Shown: in pieces, positions 53,650 to 62,752 of the stretch
Numbering within the stretch: position 1 is the first letter of the stretch
Layout of the letters: the number at the start of each line of letters is the position of its first letter
DNA from: UKL13-2 sp031414695
Lineage (GTDB): Bacteria; Pseudomonadota; Gammaproteobacteria; Burkholderiales; Usitatibacteraceae
Reading direction: 5' to 3'
Assembly (NCBI GenBank): GCA_031414695.1
Contig: JANNWG010000016.1
Coordinates: forward strand, 1 to 64,000
DNA length: 64,000 nt
The notes under the pieces: model-generated
What the model was told of the DNA's origin: nothing
What the model saw: only the letters and a program-made list of their open reading frames with translations
Databases searched by the model: none
Program-made: the position numbers and the translations under genes

Positions 53650-54651
53650 TTATGCGGCCAATCCATAGAGGGCCAAGGCACGTAAGCAATGGTCGCGGTG
53701 CTGGCGTCCCATCGTTGGCTTGAATGTGGTGTCTGGCAGCTTCAAGCCGTAGGGTAGATTAGCGCGCTCTGCTTCTAATACCCACCACGTTAATCGAGAT
53801 AGTCGTTGTTCAACGCCTAAACCTTCAAGTTGCGCATAATCAAGCCACAAATCAGCGCTGGTGGTTGAGCCAAATTCTTTAACGAGCAAGCCCTGCTCAC
53901 GTGCAAGTGCCTTCCAGGCGATTTGCCTGAGCGTATCGCCTTGACGATAAGCGCGTAGTGATTGGAACTCTTCGTCACCTGCTACCGGCATATTGCCTTC
54001 GCCATTGCCATTTGCCGAAATCGGCAACGCACCGCCACCTTGGTCAGGCTTTGGATAAACCAAACAAGTCATCCCGAAATCGACGTACGACCAAGCATGA
54101 AATAAGCCGACCGGATATTCCGTAAAGATTTCGATTCGACCGCACGACACCATGCCGCGAGATGCCATCGCCATCGGCAACATTAAATTAGTGCTGGTGT
54201 GCGTGATGCCCGCATCACCAGCCACAGCACCGGCTACATCACCAAAGGTTGGCGGCGCATCGCGAAGTTTCGTGCGCTTGATGCCGACAGAAAAGCGCGT
54301 CGCACTTGGGTTGTGCATGATCAAATGAAATTCCGCATTCTCACCGGCAAACACCGGCTCGACTTTGCCTGGCGTGATTGAGAGCCTCGCCAAATTGCGA
54401 AAGGTATGCAGCATTGACATGCTGCCCATGCCTGCCAGTAAAAATGTCAGCAAATAGCCGAGCGATAAGCTGTAATTTATTGACGCAACGAGCAACAAGA
54501 ATAATACAAACGCAAAGAAGTAGCCGGTGCGTGAAGGCAATATAAAAATACGCCGTTGAGTAAGTACTACCGGGGACGTCTCTGGAAAACGTGCTCGAAA
54601 AATCCAGTCTGATATACGTTGACGAAGATTAAACGTGAAATTTGCAAACAC
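53650..54651 (-). CDS. DUF58 domain membrane protein
   Basis: A 333-residue protein with two hydrophobic helices at about 45-90 and a long cytoplasmic or periplasmic part. The DUF58 signature RAYRQGDTLRQIAWKALAREQGLLVKEF is clear. DUF58 proteins are almost always encoded beside MoxR AAA+ ATPases and transglutaminase proteins. Here it is between the DUF4124 gene and the transglutaminase gene. The complex may be a chaperone or maturation system for a membrane target, which is inference from the family. Confidence 0.92.
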   Translation of the reverse strand: MFANFTFNLRQRISDWIFRARFPETSPVVLTQRRIFILPSRTGYFFAFVLFLLLVASINYSLSLGYLLTFLLAGMGSMSMLHTFRNLARLSITPGKVEPVFAGENAEFHLIMHNPSATRFSVGIKRTKLRDAPPTFGDVAGAVAGDAGITHTSTNLMLPMAMASRGMVSCGRIEIFTEYPVGLFHAWSYVDFGMTCLVYPKPDQGGGALPISANGNGEGNMPVAGDEEFQSLRAYRQGDTLRQIAWKALAREQGLLVKEFGSTTSADLWLDYAQLEGLGVEQRLSRLTWWVLEAERANLPYGLKLPDTTFKPTMGRQHRDHCLRALALYGLAA

Positions 54652-54666
54652 CGTTCTGTGACCAAT

Positions 54667-55209
54667 CTATTTAGGGATAACTTTGCTAGTTGCTTTAGGC
54701 GCGGGAGCGACGTCAATTGGGGTAGCCAGATACGGCTTCGCTAAATCACAATCTTTAAAGCCGAGTTGATATTTACGTAGTGCGGACATTTCCTTGCTAT
54801 CAACACCAGCGGCCTTTGTAATTACACTTGCGCGTGCTTGAAAATCAACCAACACTTCATTTAATTCAATTTGTCTATCTTGTTTCACTTTCCAAGCTGC
54901 TGGCTGTTTCGCTATTTCGCCTTTGCGGCTGGCTTCTGACATTTCATTGGCGAGTTTTTCGCGTTCACAAAGTCGTGCAAAGTAATCAACAAATAATTTT
55001 TCAAGTTGCACCATCGGGTTACCAACAGTGCGGGTGACAGCGCCGGTGCTAGCCTTTGGTTGATCGAGCGTGCTTTTGGTTGTCTCACAGGGGCGATCAG
55101 AGTATTCGACCTTGCCATCAGCACCTTGGCACTTGTAGGCGGCGTGGGCGCTGAGTGTAAATGCGCTGACAATTAATGTAAGTGCCAATCTAGAGATGGT
55201 AGTTTTCAT
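54667..55209 (-). CDS. DUF4124 domain exported protein
   Basis: A 180-residue protein with a Sec signal peptide (LALTLIVSAFTLSAHA, about residue 23). The DUF4124 segment follows directly: AYKCQGADGKVEYSDRPCE, with two cysteines likely to form a disulfide. The rest is helical and charged. DUF4124 proteins are common small periplasmic proteins of proteobacteria, of unknown function. It sits between moxR and the DUF58 gene in the same direction, an uncommon insertion in that operon. Confidence 0.88.
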   Translation of the reverse strand: MKTTISRLALTLIVSAFTLSAHAAYKCQGADGKVEYSDRPCETTKSTLDQPKASTGAVTRTVGNPMVQLEKLFVDYFARLCEREKLANEMSEASRKGEIAKQPAAWKVKQDRQIELNEVLVDFQARASVITKAAGVDSKEMSALRKYQLGFKDCDLAKPYLATPIDVAPAPKATSKVIPK

Positions 55210-55250
55210 TGTTGTGATTTTTGTGAGTGTGAGGGTTGGTTAAAGAGTTG

Positions 55251-56240
55251 TTATGGAATCGGTACAGCTTGTATCAACGCTTCGGCGCTATCTAGAATTT
55301 TGCTACTTGTTTGGTTACCGCTGGCGACGGCGCGAAGTCGATGGCCAACCACGGCAGAGGCTACGGCTTGCACATCTTCCGGTAATACTAATTGCCGCCC
55401 AGCCAATAACGCCCAGGCTTGTGAGGCACGCAGTAACGCTAATCCTGCACGCGGTGATAATCCCATTTCAAATCGTGCTGAGTCTCGCGTGTGATTGACC
55501 AGCGCTTGCACATAATCTATTAGCGCATCTGAGACATGCACATTGGTGACTTTGTTTTGTAATTCTGTCAATTGCGTAGTGCTCATGACGGGCGTAATTT
55601 TTGTGACCATCGTGCGACGATCTTCGCCTTTGAGTAACGCGCGCTCGGCAATTTGATCAGGGTAGCCTAATTTGATGCGCATTAGAAAACGATCAAGCTG
55701 TGACTCTGGTAGTGGAAACGTGCCAATTTGATGTGAGGGATTTTGCGTTGCAATGACAAAAAATGGCGTCGGTAAAGGCATGGTTTTGCCGTCAGCGGTG
55801 ACCTGATGTTCTTCCATCGCTTCTAGTAACGCTGACTGCGCTTTTGGACTAGCGCGGTTAATTTCATCAGCTAAGATTACTTGCGAAAAAATTGGACCAG
55901 CATGAAACCGAAAGGTAGATGAGTCACGGTCAAAAATCGACACGCCAACAATGTCGGCAGGCAATAGATCGCTGGTAAATTGAATGCGTTGATATTTCAA
56001 GCCTAATAAACTGGCAAGAACGTGTGAGAGCGTAGTTTTACCTACGCCCGGTACGTCTTCAATTAGCAAATGCCCGCGCGCCAATATGCAGGCAAGTGCC
56101 ATCCGAATCTGTTGCTGTTTGCCTAAAATAATGTCACTTGCGCGCGATAGCACTTCGCCAATCGGGCCATCAGGATGATGCGCATCGGATTTATGTCGGG
56201 CAGTTTTATCGACGTTTTTATCAAATAAAGATACGGTCAT
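55251..56240 (-). CDS. MoxR-family AAA+ ATPase
   Basis: A 329-residue AAA_3 protein from the ATG at 56240. It has LLIEDVPGVGKTTLSHVLA (Walker A), QFTSDLLPADIVGVS, ILADEINRASPKAQSALLEAM (Walker B plus sensor region) and FVIATQNPSHQIGTFPLPESQLDRF. These are the MoxR signatures. A longer in-frame start at 56393 would add an unconserved 51-residue extension; GAGAAAAAAATG supports 56240. MoxR ATPases act as chaperones for partners encoded downstream, here the DUF58 and transglutaminase proteins. Confidence 0.93.
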   Translation of the reverse strand: MTVSLFDKNVDKTARHKSDAHHPDGPIGEVLSRASDIILGKQQQIRMALACILARGHLLIEDVPGVGKTTLSHVLASLLGLKYQRIQFTSDLLPADIVGVSIFDRDSSTFRFHAGPIFSQVILADEINRASPKAQSALLEAMEEHQVTADGKTMPLPTPFFVIATQNPSHQIGTFPLPESQLDRFLMRIKLGYPDQIAERALLKGEDRRTMVTKITPVMSTTQLTELQNKVTNVHVSDALIDYVQALVNHTRDSARFEMGLSPRAGLALLRASQAWALLAGRQLVLPEDVQAVASAVVGHRLRAVASGNQTSSKILDSAEALIQAVPIP

Positions 56241-56411
56241 TTTTTTCTCACTTTGTCGCATTTTAGCGTGTGTGGTGCGAGGAATCGAAACGCGATTAAG
56301 GGTGGATTTAATTTGCCTATCAGTAACCGTGGCTAAATCAGTTCTTGTCCTTGCTACTTTTACGTAATAAGTACGCAAATGGATGGACAACATTAAGCGC
56401 AGGTTGTATTA

Positions 56412-57368
56412 ATGACCATATTTGGCGACAATAGTTTGATGGACATCAAAAAAACAGCGCTAATAACGCATCCCGTTTGCCTGCAACACGAGATGGGCCC
56501 GAATCATCCAGAGTCGCCCGCTAGGTTACGTGCCGTATTGGCGCATCTTGCTAGTGCGGGTTTGACGTCGCAAATGGAAATGGTTGAAGCGCCAATGGCG
56601 AGCGAAGCCTCACTTTGTGCAACCCATTTGCCTGACTATGTGGCGCGCATATTTGCGGCGGCACCGTTGGATGATTACGCCTATCTTGACCCAGATACCT
56701 CCATGAATACCTACACGCTAGATGCGGCAAGGCGCGCGGCGGGGGCGGTGATAGAAGGGGTCGATAGAGTCATGTCGGGCGCGAATCAAAATGCATTCTG
56801 TGCCATTAGACCTTGTGGGCATCACGCGACTTATGCACAGGCGATGGGTTTTTGTATATTTAACAATGTCGCCGTTGGTGCGCGTCACGCCATTAACCAA
56901 CATGGACTCGCGCGCGTGGCGATATTAGATTTCGACGTGCATCACGGTAATGGCACGGAAGATATTTTTCACGAAGACCCGCGCGTTATGCTGTGTTCGA
57001 GCTTTCAGCATCCGTACTATCCCGGCACAGGCGCACATAGTGGTAATGACCATATTATTGCGACGCCGCTAATGGCGGGGACTGGCAGCGCTGCATTTCG
57101 GCGCGCAATCGAAGCCACGTGGTTTCCCGCGCTTGAACGATTTGCGCCTGAACTCATCATCATTTCAGCCGGTTTTGACGCGCACAAGGATGATCCGCTC
57201 GCCTATCTTGAATTAGTCGAGGACGACTATGTGTGGGTCACCGAAGCAATAAGCGCGATTGCCAATAAACATTGTAAAGGTCGCATTGTGTCAGCCTTAG
57301 AAGGTGGCTATCACCTAGAAGCGCTGGGTAGAAGTGCAGCGGCGCATGTTGGGGTATTAATTGGCTAA
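56412..57368 (+). CDS. Histone deacetylase-like amidohydrolase (second copy)
   Basis: A 318-residue zinc amidohydrolase of the class II/acetylpolyamine type: HEMGPNHPESPARL near the start, RPCGHHATYAQAMGFCIFNN with the His pair, LDFDVHHGNGTEDIF and SAGFDAHKDDPLA with the zinc ligands, and LEGGYHLEAL with the catalytic Tyr. All residues needed for deacetylation are present. It differs clearly from the copy at 43.7-44.6 kb. An ATG at 56439 is a possible shorter start. It is divergent from moxR. Confidence 0.93.
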   Translation: MTIFGDNSLMDIKKTALITHPVCLQHEMGPNHPESPARLRAVLAHLASAGLTSQMEMVEAPMASEASLCATHLPDYVARIFAAAPLDDYAYLDPDTSMNTYTLDAARRAAGAVIEGVDRVMSGANQNAFCAIRPCGHHATYAQAMGFCIFNNVAVGARHAINQHGLARVAILDFDVHHGNGTEDIFHEDPRVMLCSSFQHPYYPGTGAHSGNDHIIATPLMAGTGSAAFRRAIEATWFPALERFAPELIIISAGFDAHKDDPLAYLELVEDDYVWVTEAISAIANKHCKGRIVSALEGGYHLEALGRSAAAHVGVLIG

Positions 57369-57370
57369 AC

Positions 57371-57430
57371 CCTTTATAGAGCGGGCGTTTTGACGTATTT
57401 GTGCTTGAAAGTAGCCGTGAATAAACGAGT
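57371..57430. repeat. Dispersed palindromic repeat, copy D (divergent)
   Basis: A 60-base segment right after the second deacetylase gene. It shares GTGCTTGAAAGTAGCCGTGA and ATAAACGA with other copies, while the left arm (GAGCGGGCG) has diverged. It lies between the deacetylase stop and the convergent beta-helix gene. Confidence 0.4.
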
Positions 57431-57578
57431 ATGACGTTTTTCGCAATGTTGCCAATCCTGAAGTGGCATAAGCTGTGCTTTGCTTTCTGGCTAATGTAAT
57501 AAGTCGCTGATCTCGTGGTGGCACAGCCTGTCGTAATCACAATTAAAGACGCCGAATCCCTCACACCAACGCCAAAAA

Positions 57579-60362
57579 TTACTCTATCACCACAAATCCA
57601 GAGGGCGCCATTCCTGCGCCGTCAATGACTGTCGGCTGGTTGATGACAGCTGGATTCATCAGCCATAGTAGCAACGATCCATCGGCTTTTTTCCACACAA
57701 TATCCATTGTGCCGTCGCCGTCAAAGTCACCTGCGGCGTAGAACGACGTGCTCGCGGCAATAGAGTGCATATCAACATCTAGCGCAATATTGACGCCATT
57801 CATCAGCCACACTTTGATGCGACCTGTGGCGTCTTTGAAGATAAAGTCGCCCTTTCCGTCTGCATTCATGTCGCCAAGTTTAACGACGCTGTAGTCCACT
57901 GGTAGTTGACCAATACGTTCATTGACCCACGTACGTCCAATTTTAGAAGTGAGGCTCCTGATTTCATTGCTCGGACTTAACCACAAAATGTCAGCCTTAC
58001 CATCGCCATCTAAGTCTGCGCTGTCAATGAGCGACCAAGTCAGTGGCGCACCGCCACGGTGTTTAACTTCGTTCACATTAAGACTCGCTTGGTCGTTGCT
58101 TGCCATATACCAAGCAAAGATAACGCCGGAGTCGTTGCTGCCAGGCTTCGTGTAGCGCCATAGCATGTCAGCTTTGCCGTCACCATCTAGGTCAACGACT
58201 GACTCTAGCTTCCAATCAATTTTTGCTTTGCGAATAATCGTGGTCGCAAATGTTGGGTTCTGTGAGATGGTGGTGTTTACATCCAAGCGTATGTCCTCAA
58301 GTGCGTTGCGTGAGATGAGGCTACTGCGATTGCTACCGGTAATGTCGCCTGCGCCGAGCACATTCCACGCGTCACCTACATCTGCTATCGGTGTGAAGGT
58401 AAAGCGTGTCCCATCAAAGCGTCCGATCATGGCGCTGCTGGTTACCGCGCTTTTGAGGTAAATATTGGCAAAACCAGCAGCATCAATATTGATTTGGTTA
58501 CGTAGCGCAAGCGGGACGGTATGGAGAGCTACGCGCGCTTCATTGGATTGTGCACTAGCGCTGGTGCTAGCTTGGGCGGTGAGCGTACAGGTGTAGCGGC
58601 CCACTGGCGCATTAGTTATCGTGGCTTGCTGCTCATTGGCAGCAACAGTTGTTTGCAGCGCAACCCCGGTTGTGCTCAAACAATACAAGCGATAGCTTTG
58701 AATTGGATTGGCATTGACGCTTATCGACTGCGCGTAAATACAAGTTAAGCTGCCATTACCGAGGACAGTGGTTGAGGCGGTGCAATATAAATTTGTTGGC
58801 GCAGTGGGAGGCGGCGGGGGAGGGGGCGCTACGATGCCCAGCATTGCCGCGACAATAGGCGAAGGCGATGTGAGCCAGTCCGTAACGATTACCGACATAT
58901 TGCCTGCCACACCGCTTACATAGGCGTCACCCGTACCAATCGGTGCAGGTCCATTGGCGCTTCCCCAAAAATTTTGGTTCGCGTTGATGATAGTTGTGCC
59001 CGCGCCACTGGTTTCCCATTTGCGTAAGCCAAAATCGGTATTCCCAACAAAGCCATTATTGGTGACGGTAATCATGCCGAGCGTTGTCGCGTTGCCGCGA
59101 TCAAAGTACTGCGTTTGTGGTGTGGCATTGGCAGATGGGCTATCACCGGGAGCATTGGGTCCACCGGCTTGAATTTGTAGGCCTATGTTATTGTTTTGCA
59201 ATACATTATTGGTGATGGTGTGATTCGTGCCTTCAATCAACATGCCAAATGCGTCGCGTGTCATGCCTTGGCCGGGGCCTGCGGCTGCGGGGTTGCGGAT
59301 GTAGCCTGCGACTAAATTATTTTCAAGCCACACACCCGTTGGCTCAGTAGCACCTCCGGGTGAGACGGCTACTGCGCGACGAAATACCGCGATACCTGCA
59401 TAGTCGCGTAAATCTGTCGCTGCCAAGGTGCGAGTGACGCGGTTGCCACGTACCACGACGCTGCCTGTGCCGACGTTAAGTCCATTACCGCTAGGGTTTT
59501 TGATTTCAATGCCAAAGCGACCATTATTGGTAACGATATTATTTTCCACCAAGGTAATACGCCCACCGGTGGGTGCGACGAATGACTCAACAACACCAAT
59601 CAGGCCGATGCCAGAGTCAGCATTACCGACAACAGTGTTGTTACGTACGATAGTGCCGCTACGAATGCCGCTATTAAAATCAATACCAACCAATAAATTA
59701 TTATTAAACGTACTATTCTCAATGGTCACATTGCGTTGATCGCCCAGCAGCCAAATGCCGCGATTTGGTTTGCCTGCTGAGCCATTATTGTTAGCTGTGA
59801 CGCTGCTTACCAATACGCCGTCGATGAGCGTTGATGGCGTATTAGATATTTGAATGCCATTGCCCAGATTGTTGTTAGTCGTTAAATTACGCAGCGTGAT
59901 ATTTGTATAGTTGCCAGCGCCTTGGCTGCAACTGGTGGCATTATTTGGATTGGTATCGGCAAATGAAATGCCGCAATAGAACCCTGTAATGGTAATGCCT
60001 TCAATGACGGTGTTTGTGCGAGAACTAACGATGGAAATGCCGTTGCCTAAGCCTGCCCCTTGAATAGTCACTAATGCTTGCCCAGCCCCACTGAGAGTGA
60101 TATTTTTGTCGATAAGGCTTGCTTGGGTATATGCGCCCGCCGCTAAAAATACTGTGCCGCCGCTATTGACTTGATTAATTGCGATTTGAATTGTCGCGAG
60201 TGGCGCGACGATGTCGCCCGAGTTGGCGTCGTTACCCGTTGGTGAAATGTAGCAAGCCGTGGTGCAGGTGGGGGCTGCGAGAGTGGGGCATGCAGCAAGT
60301 GCTAAAAACGCAACACCAATCGTATGGCTGATATAGCATGCAGCGTTGTAGATTATTTTCAT
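57579..60362 (-). CDS. Secreted beta-helix protein with FG-GAP/VCBS repeats
   Basis: A 927-residue exported protein from the ATG at 60362, with a signal peptide ending LAAP near residue 30. Residues 40-460 hold a right-handed parallel beta-helix: PTGNDANSGDIVAPLATIQIAINQ, then many NN-x-G-I and NNTV-type rungs (NosD/pectin-lyase-like). A Pro-rich linker and a fibronectin-III-like domain follow. At least four FG-GAP/VCBS units lie near the C-terminus, with motifs DLDGDGKAD, DADLDGDGKAD-like, DMNADGKGD and DFDGDGTMD that may bind Ca2+. It is likely a cell-surface or secreted carbohydrate-binding or adhesion protein; no enzyme site was found. Confidence 0.85.
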   Translation of the reverse strand: MKIIYNAACYISHTIGVAFLALAACPTLAAPTCTTACYISPTGNDANSGDIVAPLATIQIAINQVNSGGTVFLAAGAYTQASLIDKNITLSGAGQALVTIQGAGLGNGISIVSSRTNTVIEGITITGFYCGISFADTNPNNATSCSQGAGNYTNITLRNLTTNNNLGNGIQISNTPSTLIDGVLVSSVTANNNGSAGKPNRGIWLLGDQRNVTIENSTFNNNLLVGIDFNSGIRSGTIVRNNTVVGNADSGIGLIGVVESFVAPTGGRITLVENNIVTNNGRFGIEIKNPSGNGLNVGTGSVVVRGNRVTRTLAATDLRDYAGIAVFRRAVAVSPGGATEPTGVWLENNLVAGYIRNPAAAGPGQGMTRDAFGMLIEGTNHTITNNVLQNNNIGLQIQAGGPNAPGDSPSANATPQTQYFDRGNATTLGMITVTNNGFVGNTDFGLRKWETSGAGTTIINANQNFWGSANGPAPIGTGDAYVSGVAGNMSVIVTDWLTSPSPIVAAMLGIVAPPPPPPPTAPTNLYCTASTTVLGNGSLTCIYAQSISVNANPIQSYRLYCLSTTGVALQTTVAANEQQATITNAPVGRYTCTLTAQASTSASAQSNEARVALHTVPLALRNQINIDAAGFANIYLKSAVTSSAMIGRFDGTRFTFTPIADVGDAWNVLGAGDITGSNRSSLISRNALEDIRLDVNTTISQNPTFATTIIRKAKIDWKLESVVDLDGDGKADMLWRYTKPGSNDSGVIFAWYMASNDQASLNVNEVKHRGGAPLTWSLIDSADLDGDGKADILWLSPSNEIRSLTSKIGRTWVNERIGQLPVDYSVVKLGDMNADGKGDFIFKDATGRIKVWLMNGVNIALDVDMHSIAASTSFYAAGDFDGDGTMDIVWKKADGSLLLWLMNPAVINQPTVIDGAGMAPSGFVVIE

Positions 60363-60459
60363 TTTTATAGATTGTCCCGAGAATGGATGAGACAAATATA
60401 GCAATATCGTCAGTACCCAGCTGTGTGAAACCGCACATAGCGTTTAAGAATGCGGCGTT

Positions 60460-61575
60460 TTAGTTTGCCGCACCTATCGCTTTAGCGCGTTCAGCCGATG
60501 CGGCATTTTCAATTTTTGCTTTTTCGGGCTGCCAATCTGGGCTAATCCAGCCTTGTAAATTATCTAACGCAATCGTCGTCAACGCGCCAACATAGGCTTG
60601 GCTATCGTTAGCCACCGGTAAATAATTAAATGACTTGCCTCCGGCTTCTAAAAATGTTTCTTTACCTTCCATCGCGATTTCTTCAAGTGTCTCAAGGCAA
60701 TCACAGGCAAAGCCGGGACAGATAACATCAACGCGCGCAATGCCTTCTTCGCCTAATTTTTCAAGCGTTTTATCGGTGTAGGGTTGCAGCCATTCGGCTC
60801 TGCCAAAACGCGATTGAAAGGTGACGATGTATTCGCCTTTTTGCAATCCCAAACGTTCTGCGATTAAGCGTGCGGATTTGTGCGATTCGCAGTGATAAGG
60901 GTCGCCTTTATCTAAGTGAAATTTCGGTACGCCGTGAAAGGTCATGAGTAAGCGGTCAGTCTTAAAATTTGGGCGGCCTATTTTCTGCCAATGCGTTTCA
61001 ACATTAGTGGCTATTGCCGAAATGAAGGCAGGGTGGTCGTGGTAATTACGTATGAATCTTAATCCTGGCACGTTGCGTTTATTCATCAACACCCGTGCAA
61101 CTTGGTCGAAGGTTGAGGCGGTGGTGCTGGCCGCGTATTGGGGGTAGAGCGGCAGCACTAATATTTTGTTGCAGTGGGCGTTTTTGAGTTGATTTAGTCC
61201 CGCTTCAATGCTCGGATTGCCGTAGCGCATCGCAGGCACAACCACAATTGGTGCGTTGACTTTTTCGCCTAAAAATCCGCGCAGCATTTGCGCTTGGCGC
61301 TCCGTGTAAGTTCGCAGCGGCGAACCTTCTTCAGTCCAGATGGTTTCGTATTTCGCCGCGCTTTTGGCAGGGCGCACATTCAAAATAATGCCGTTTAAAA
61401 TTAACCACCAAATGGCTTTAGGAATTTCCACCACACGCGTGTCGGATAAAAATTCTTTTAAGTAGCGACGCACGGCAGATTTTGTCGGCGCGTCTGGGGT
61501 GCCAAGGTTAACCAGCAAAATGCCGATTTGCGCTTGCGTACCGTGGGTAAATGCAGGTTCTTGTTGGTATGACAT
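60460..61575 (-). CDS. hemH: Ferrochelatase
   Basis: HemH inserts Fe2+ into protoporphyrin IX, the last step of haem synthesis. The 371-residue protein has GILLVNLGTPDAP at the start, RRYLKEFLSDTRVVEIP, LPLYPQYAAST, the catalytic His in MTFHGVP, and FACDCLETLEEIAMEG. It ends slightly longer than many homologues with an Ala-rich tail. It lies just after hrcA in the same direction, the order found in betaproteobacteria. Confidence 0.97.
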   Translation of the reverse strand: MSYQQEPAFTHGTQAQIGILLVNLGTPDAPTKSAVRRYLKEFLSDTRVVEIPKAIWWLILNGIILNVRPAKSAAKYETIWTEEGSPLRTYTERQAQMLRGFLGEKVNAPIVVVPAMRYGNPSIEAGLNQLKNAHCNKILVLPLYPQYAASTTASTFDQVARVLMNKRNVPGLRFIRNYHDHPAFISAIATNVETHWQKIGRPNFKTDRLLMTFHGVPKFHLDKGDPYHCESHKSARLIAERLGLQKGEYIVTFQSRFGRAEWLQPYTDKTLEKLGEEGIARVDVICPGFACDCLETLEEIAMEGKETFLEAGGKSFNYLPVANDSQAYVGALTTIALDNLQGWISPDWQPEKAKIENAASAERAKAIGAAN

Positions 61576-61586
61576 TTAAGTTAAAA

Positions 61587-61650
61587 GTCGTTTATTGACG
61601 GTAACTTTGCAGCATAAATGCTTGAAGGAGGCCGTGGATATTAGTGTTTA
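61587..61650. repeat. Dispersed palindromic repeat, copy A
   Basis: A 64-base copy between hemH and hrcA. It shares GTCGTTTATTGACGGTAAC and ATGCTTGAAGGAGGCCGT with other copies. It is in the gap of an otherwise co-directional gene pair, so it may affect the relative amounts of the two messages. Confidence 0.45.
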
Positions 61651-61665
61651 GGTTTTAATGTTGAC

Positions 61666-62679
61666 TTAGTGTTGACTTAGCGCGGACGACAATAGTTTAG
61701 CGGTCACATCGACAATCGGTATCACGCGCTCATACGCCATACGTGTGGGGCCGATGACGCCAACGGTGCCAACGATTTCACCATCCACCTCATAAGGTGC
61801 AGAGACTAACGAAAATTCATCTAGTGGCACCGTATCAGACTCACCGCCGATGAATATTTTGACGCCATCGGCACGTTGAGAAACATCGAGTAATTCAAAA
61901 ATTTGAGATTTGGCTTCAAATAAATTAAATAGTTTTTTCAAGCTCACCATGTTGGAAGAAATGTCGTTCACATTCAGCAAATTACGCTCGCCCGACACCA
62001 CCACACCGGATGACTCCGCTACGCTGCCGCGCGCCTCGACCACGGCTGTCATCAATACCGAAATATCATTATGTAGCTGCGATAGCTCACTTTTAACGCG
62101 GTCTTTGAGCAAATCAAAATCAACGCCCGAATAATGCGCATTGATGTAATTAGCGGCCTCGACCAATTGCGCGGGTGAGTATGGCTTTTCGGTAATTAAT
62201 ATACGATTTTGTACATCATTATCCGTAGCCACAATAATGAGCAGCAGACGCCGCTCTGAGAGCGGCATAAATTCAACATGCTTTAAGCCTACGCCCGCAC
62301 GGCGCGGCGTCATGACCACGCCCGCAAAATGCGTTAATTCTGAGAGTAAATGTGACGCGGCGGCAACAACTTGGCGTGGATCATCTGGGCGAATATGGTC
62401 TTGCAATTGTGCGCGGTCGACTTGCTGTAACGGTTGAATTGTCAATAGCGTATCGACAAAATAGCGATAGCCCTTCGGTGTCGGGATGCGGCCTGCGGAG
62501 GTATGCGGGCTGGCGATGTAGCCCATTTCTTCAAGATCAGCCATCACGTTACGGATAGAGGCGGCCGATAATTCCATGCCGGAAAACTTTGACAGCGTGC
62601 GCGAACCAATCGGTTGCCCGTCAGCGATATATCGCTCGACAAAAAATTTTAAGAGAGTTTGGGCGCGGTCGTTAATCAT
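61666..62679 (-). CDS. hrcA: Heat-inducible transcription repressor HrcA
   Basis: HrcA binds CIRCE operators and represses chaperone genes, depending on GroE. The 337-residue protein has the winged-helix N-terminus (RAQTLLKFFVERYIADGQPIG, then SAASIRNVMADLEEMGYI), followed by the GAF-like and dimerisation parts (RLLLIIVATD, GVIGPTRMAYERVIPIV). This is a complete HrcA. No CIRCE copy was seen in the window, so its targets, probably groESL, lie elsewhere. It is divergent from nadK. Confidence 0.96.
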   Translation of the reverse strand: MINDRAQTLLKFFVERYIADGQPIGSRTLSKFSGMELSAASIRNVMADLEEMGYIASPHTSAGRIPTPKGYRYFVDTLLTIQPLQQVDRAQLQDHIRPDDPRQVVAAASHLLSELTHFAGVVMTPRRAGVGLKHVEFMPLSERRLLLIIVATDNDVQNRILITEKPYSPAQLVEAANYINAHYSGVDFDLLKDRVKSELSQLHNDISVLMTAVVEARGSVAESSGVVVSGERNLLNVNDISSNMVSLKKLFNLFEAKSQIFELLDVSQRADGVKIFIGGESDTVPLDEFSLVSAPYEVDGEIVGTVGVIGPTRMAYERVIPIVDVTAKLLSSALSQH

Positions 62680-62752
62680 TTAGATAATATTGTAACGGGT
62701 CAGCGCTGTTTTCTCATTAGTGTTGATGAAGGAATATGATTTAATCGTAAAT

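Noticed and set aside
53220..53723. 167-codon plus-strand frame over the transglutaminase and DUF58 genes
   Set aside because: It crosses the junction of two well-supported genes on the other strand, and the product is low-complexity basic sequence.
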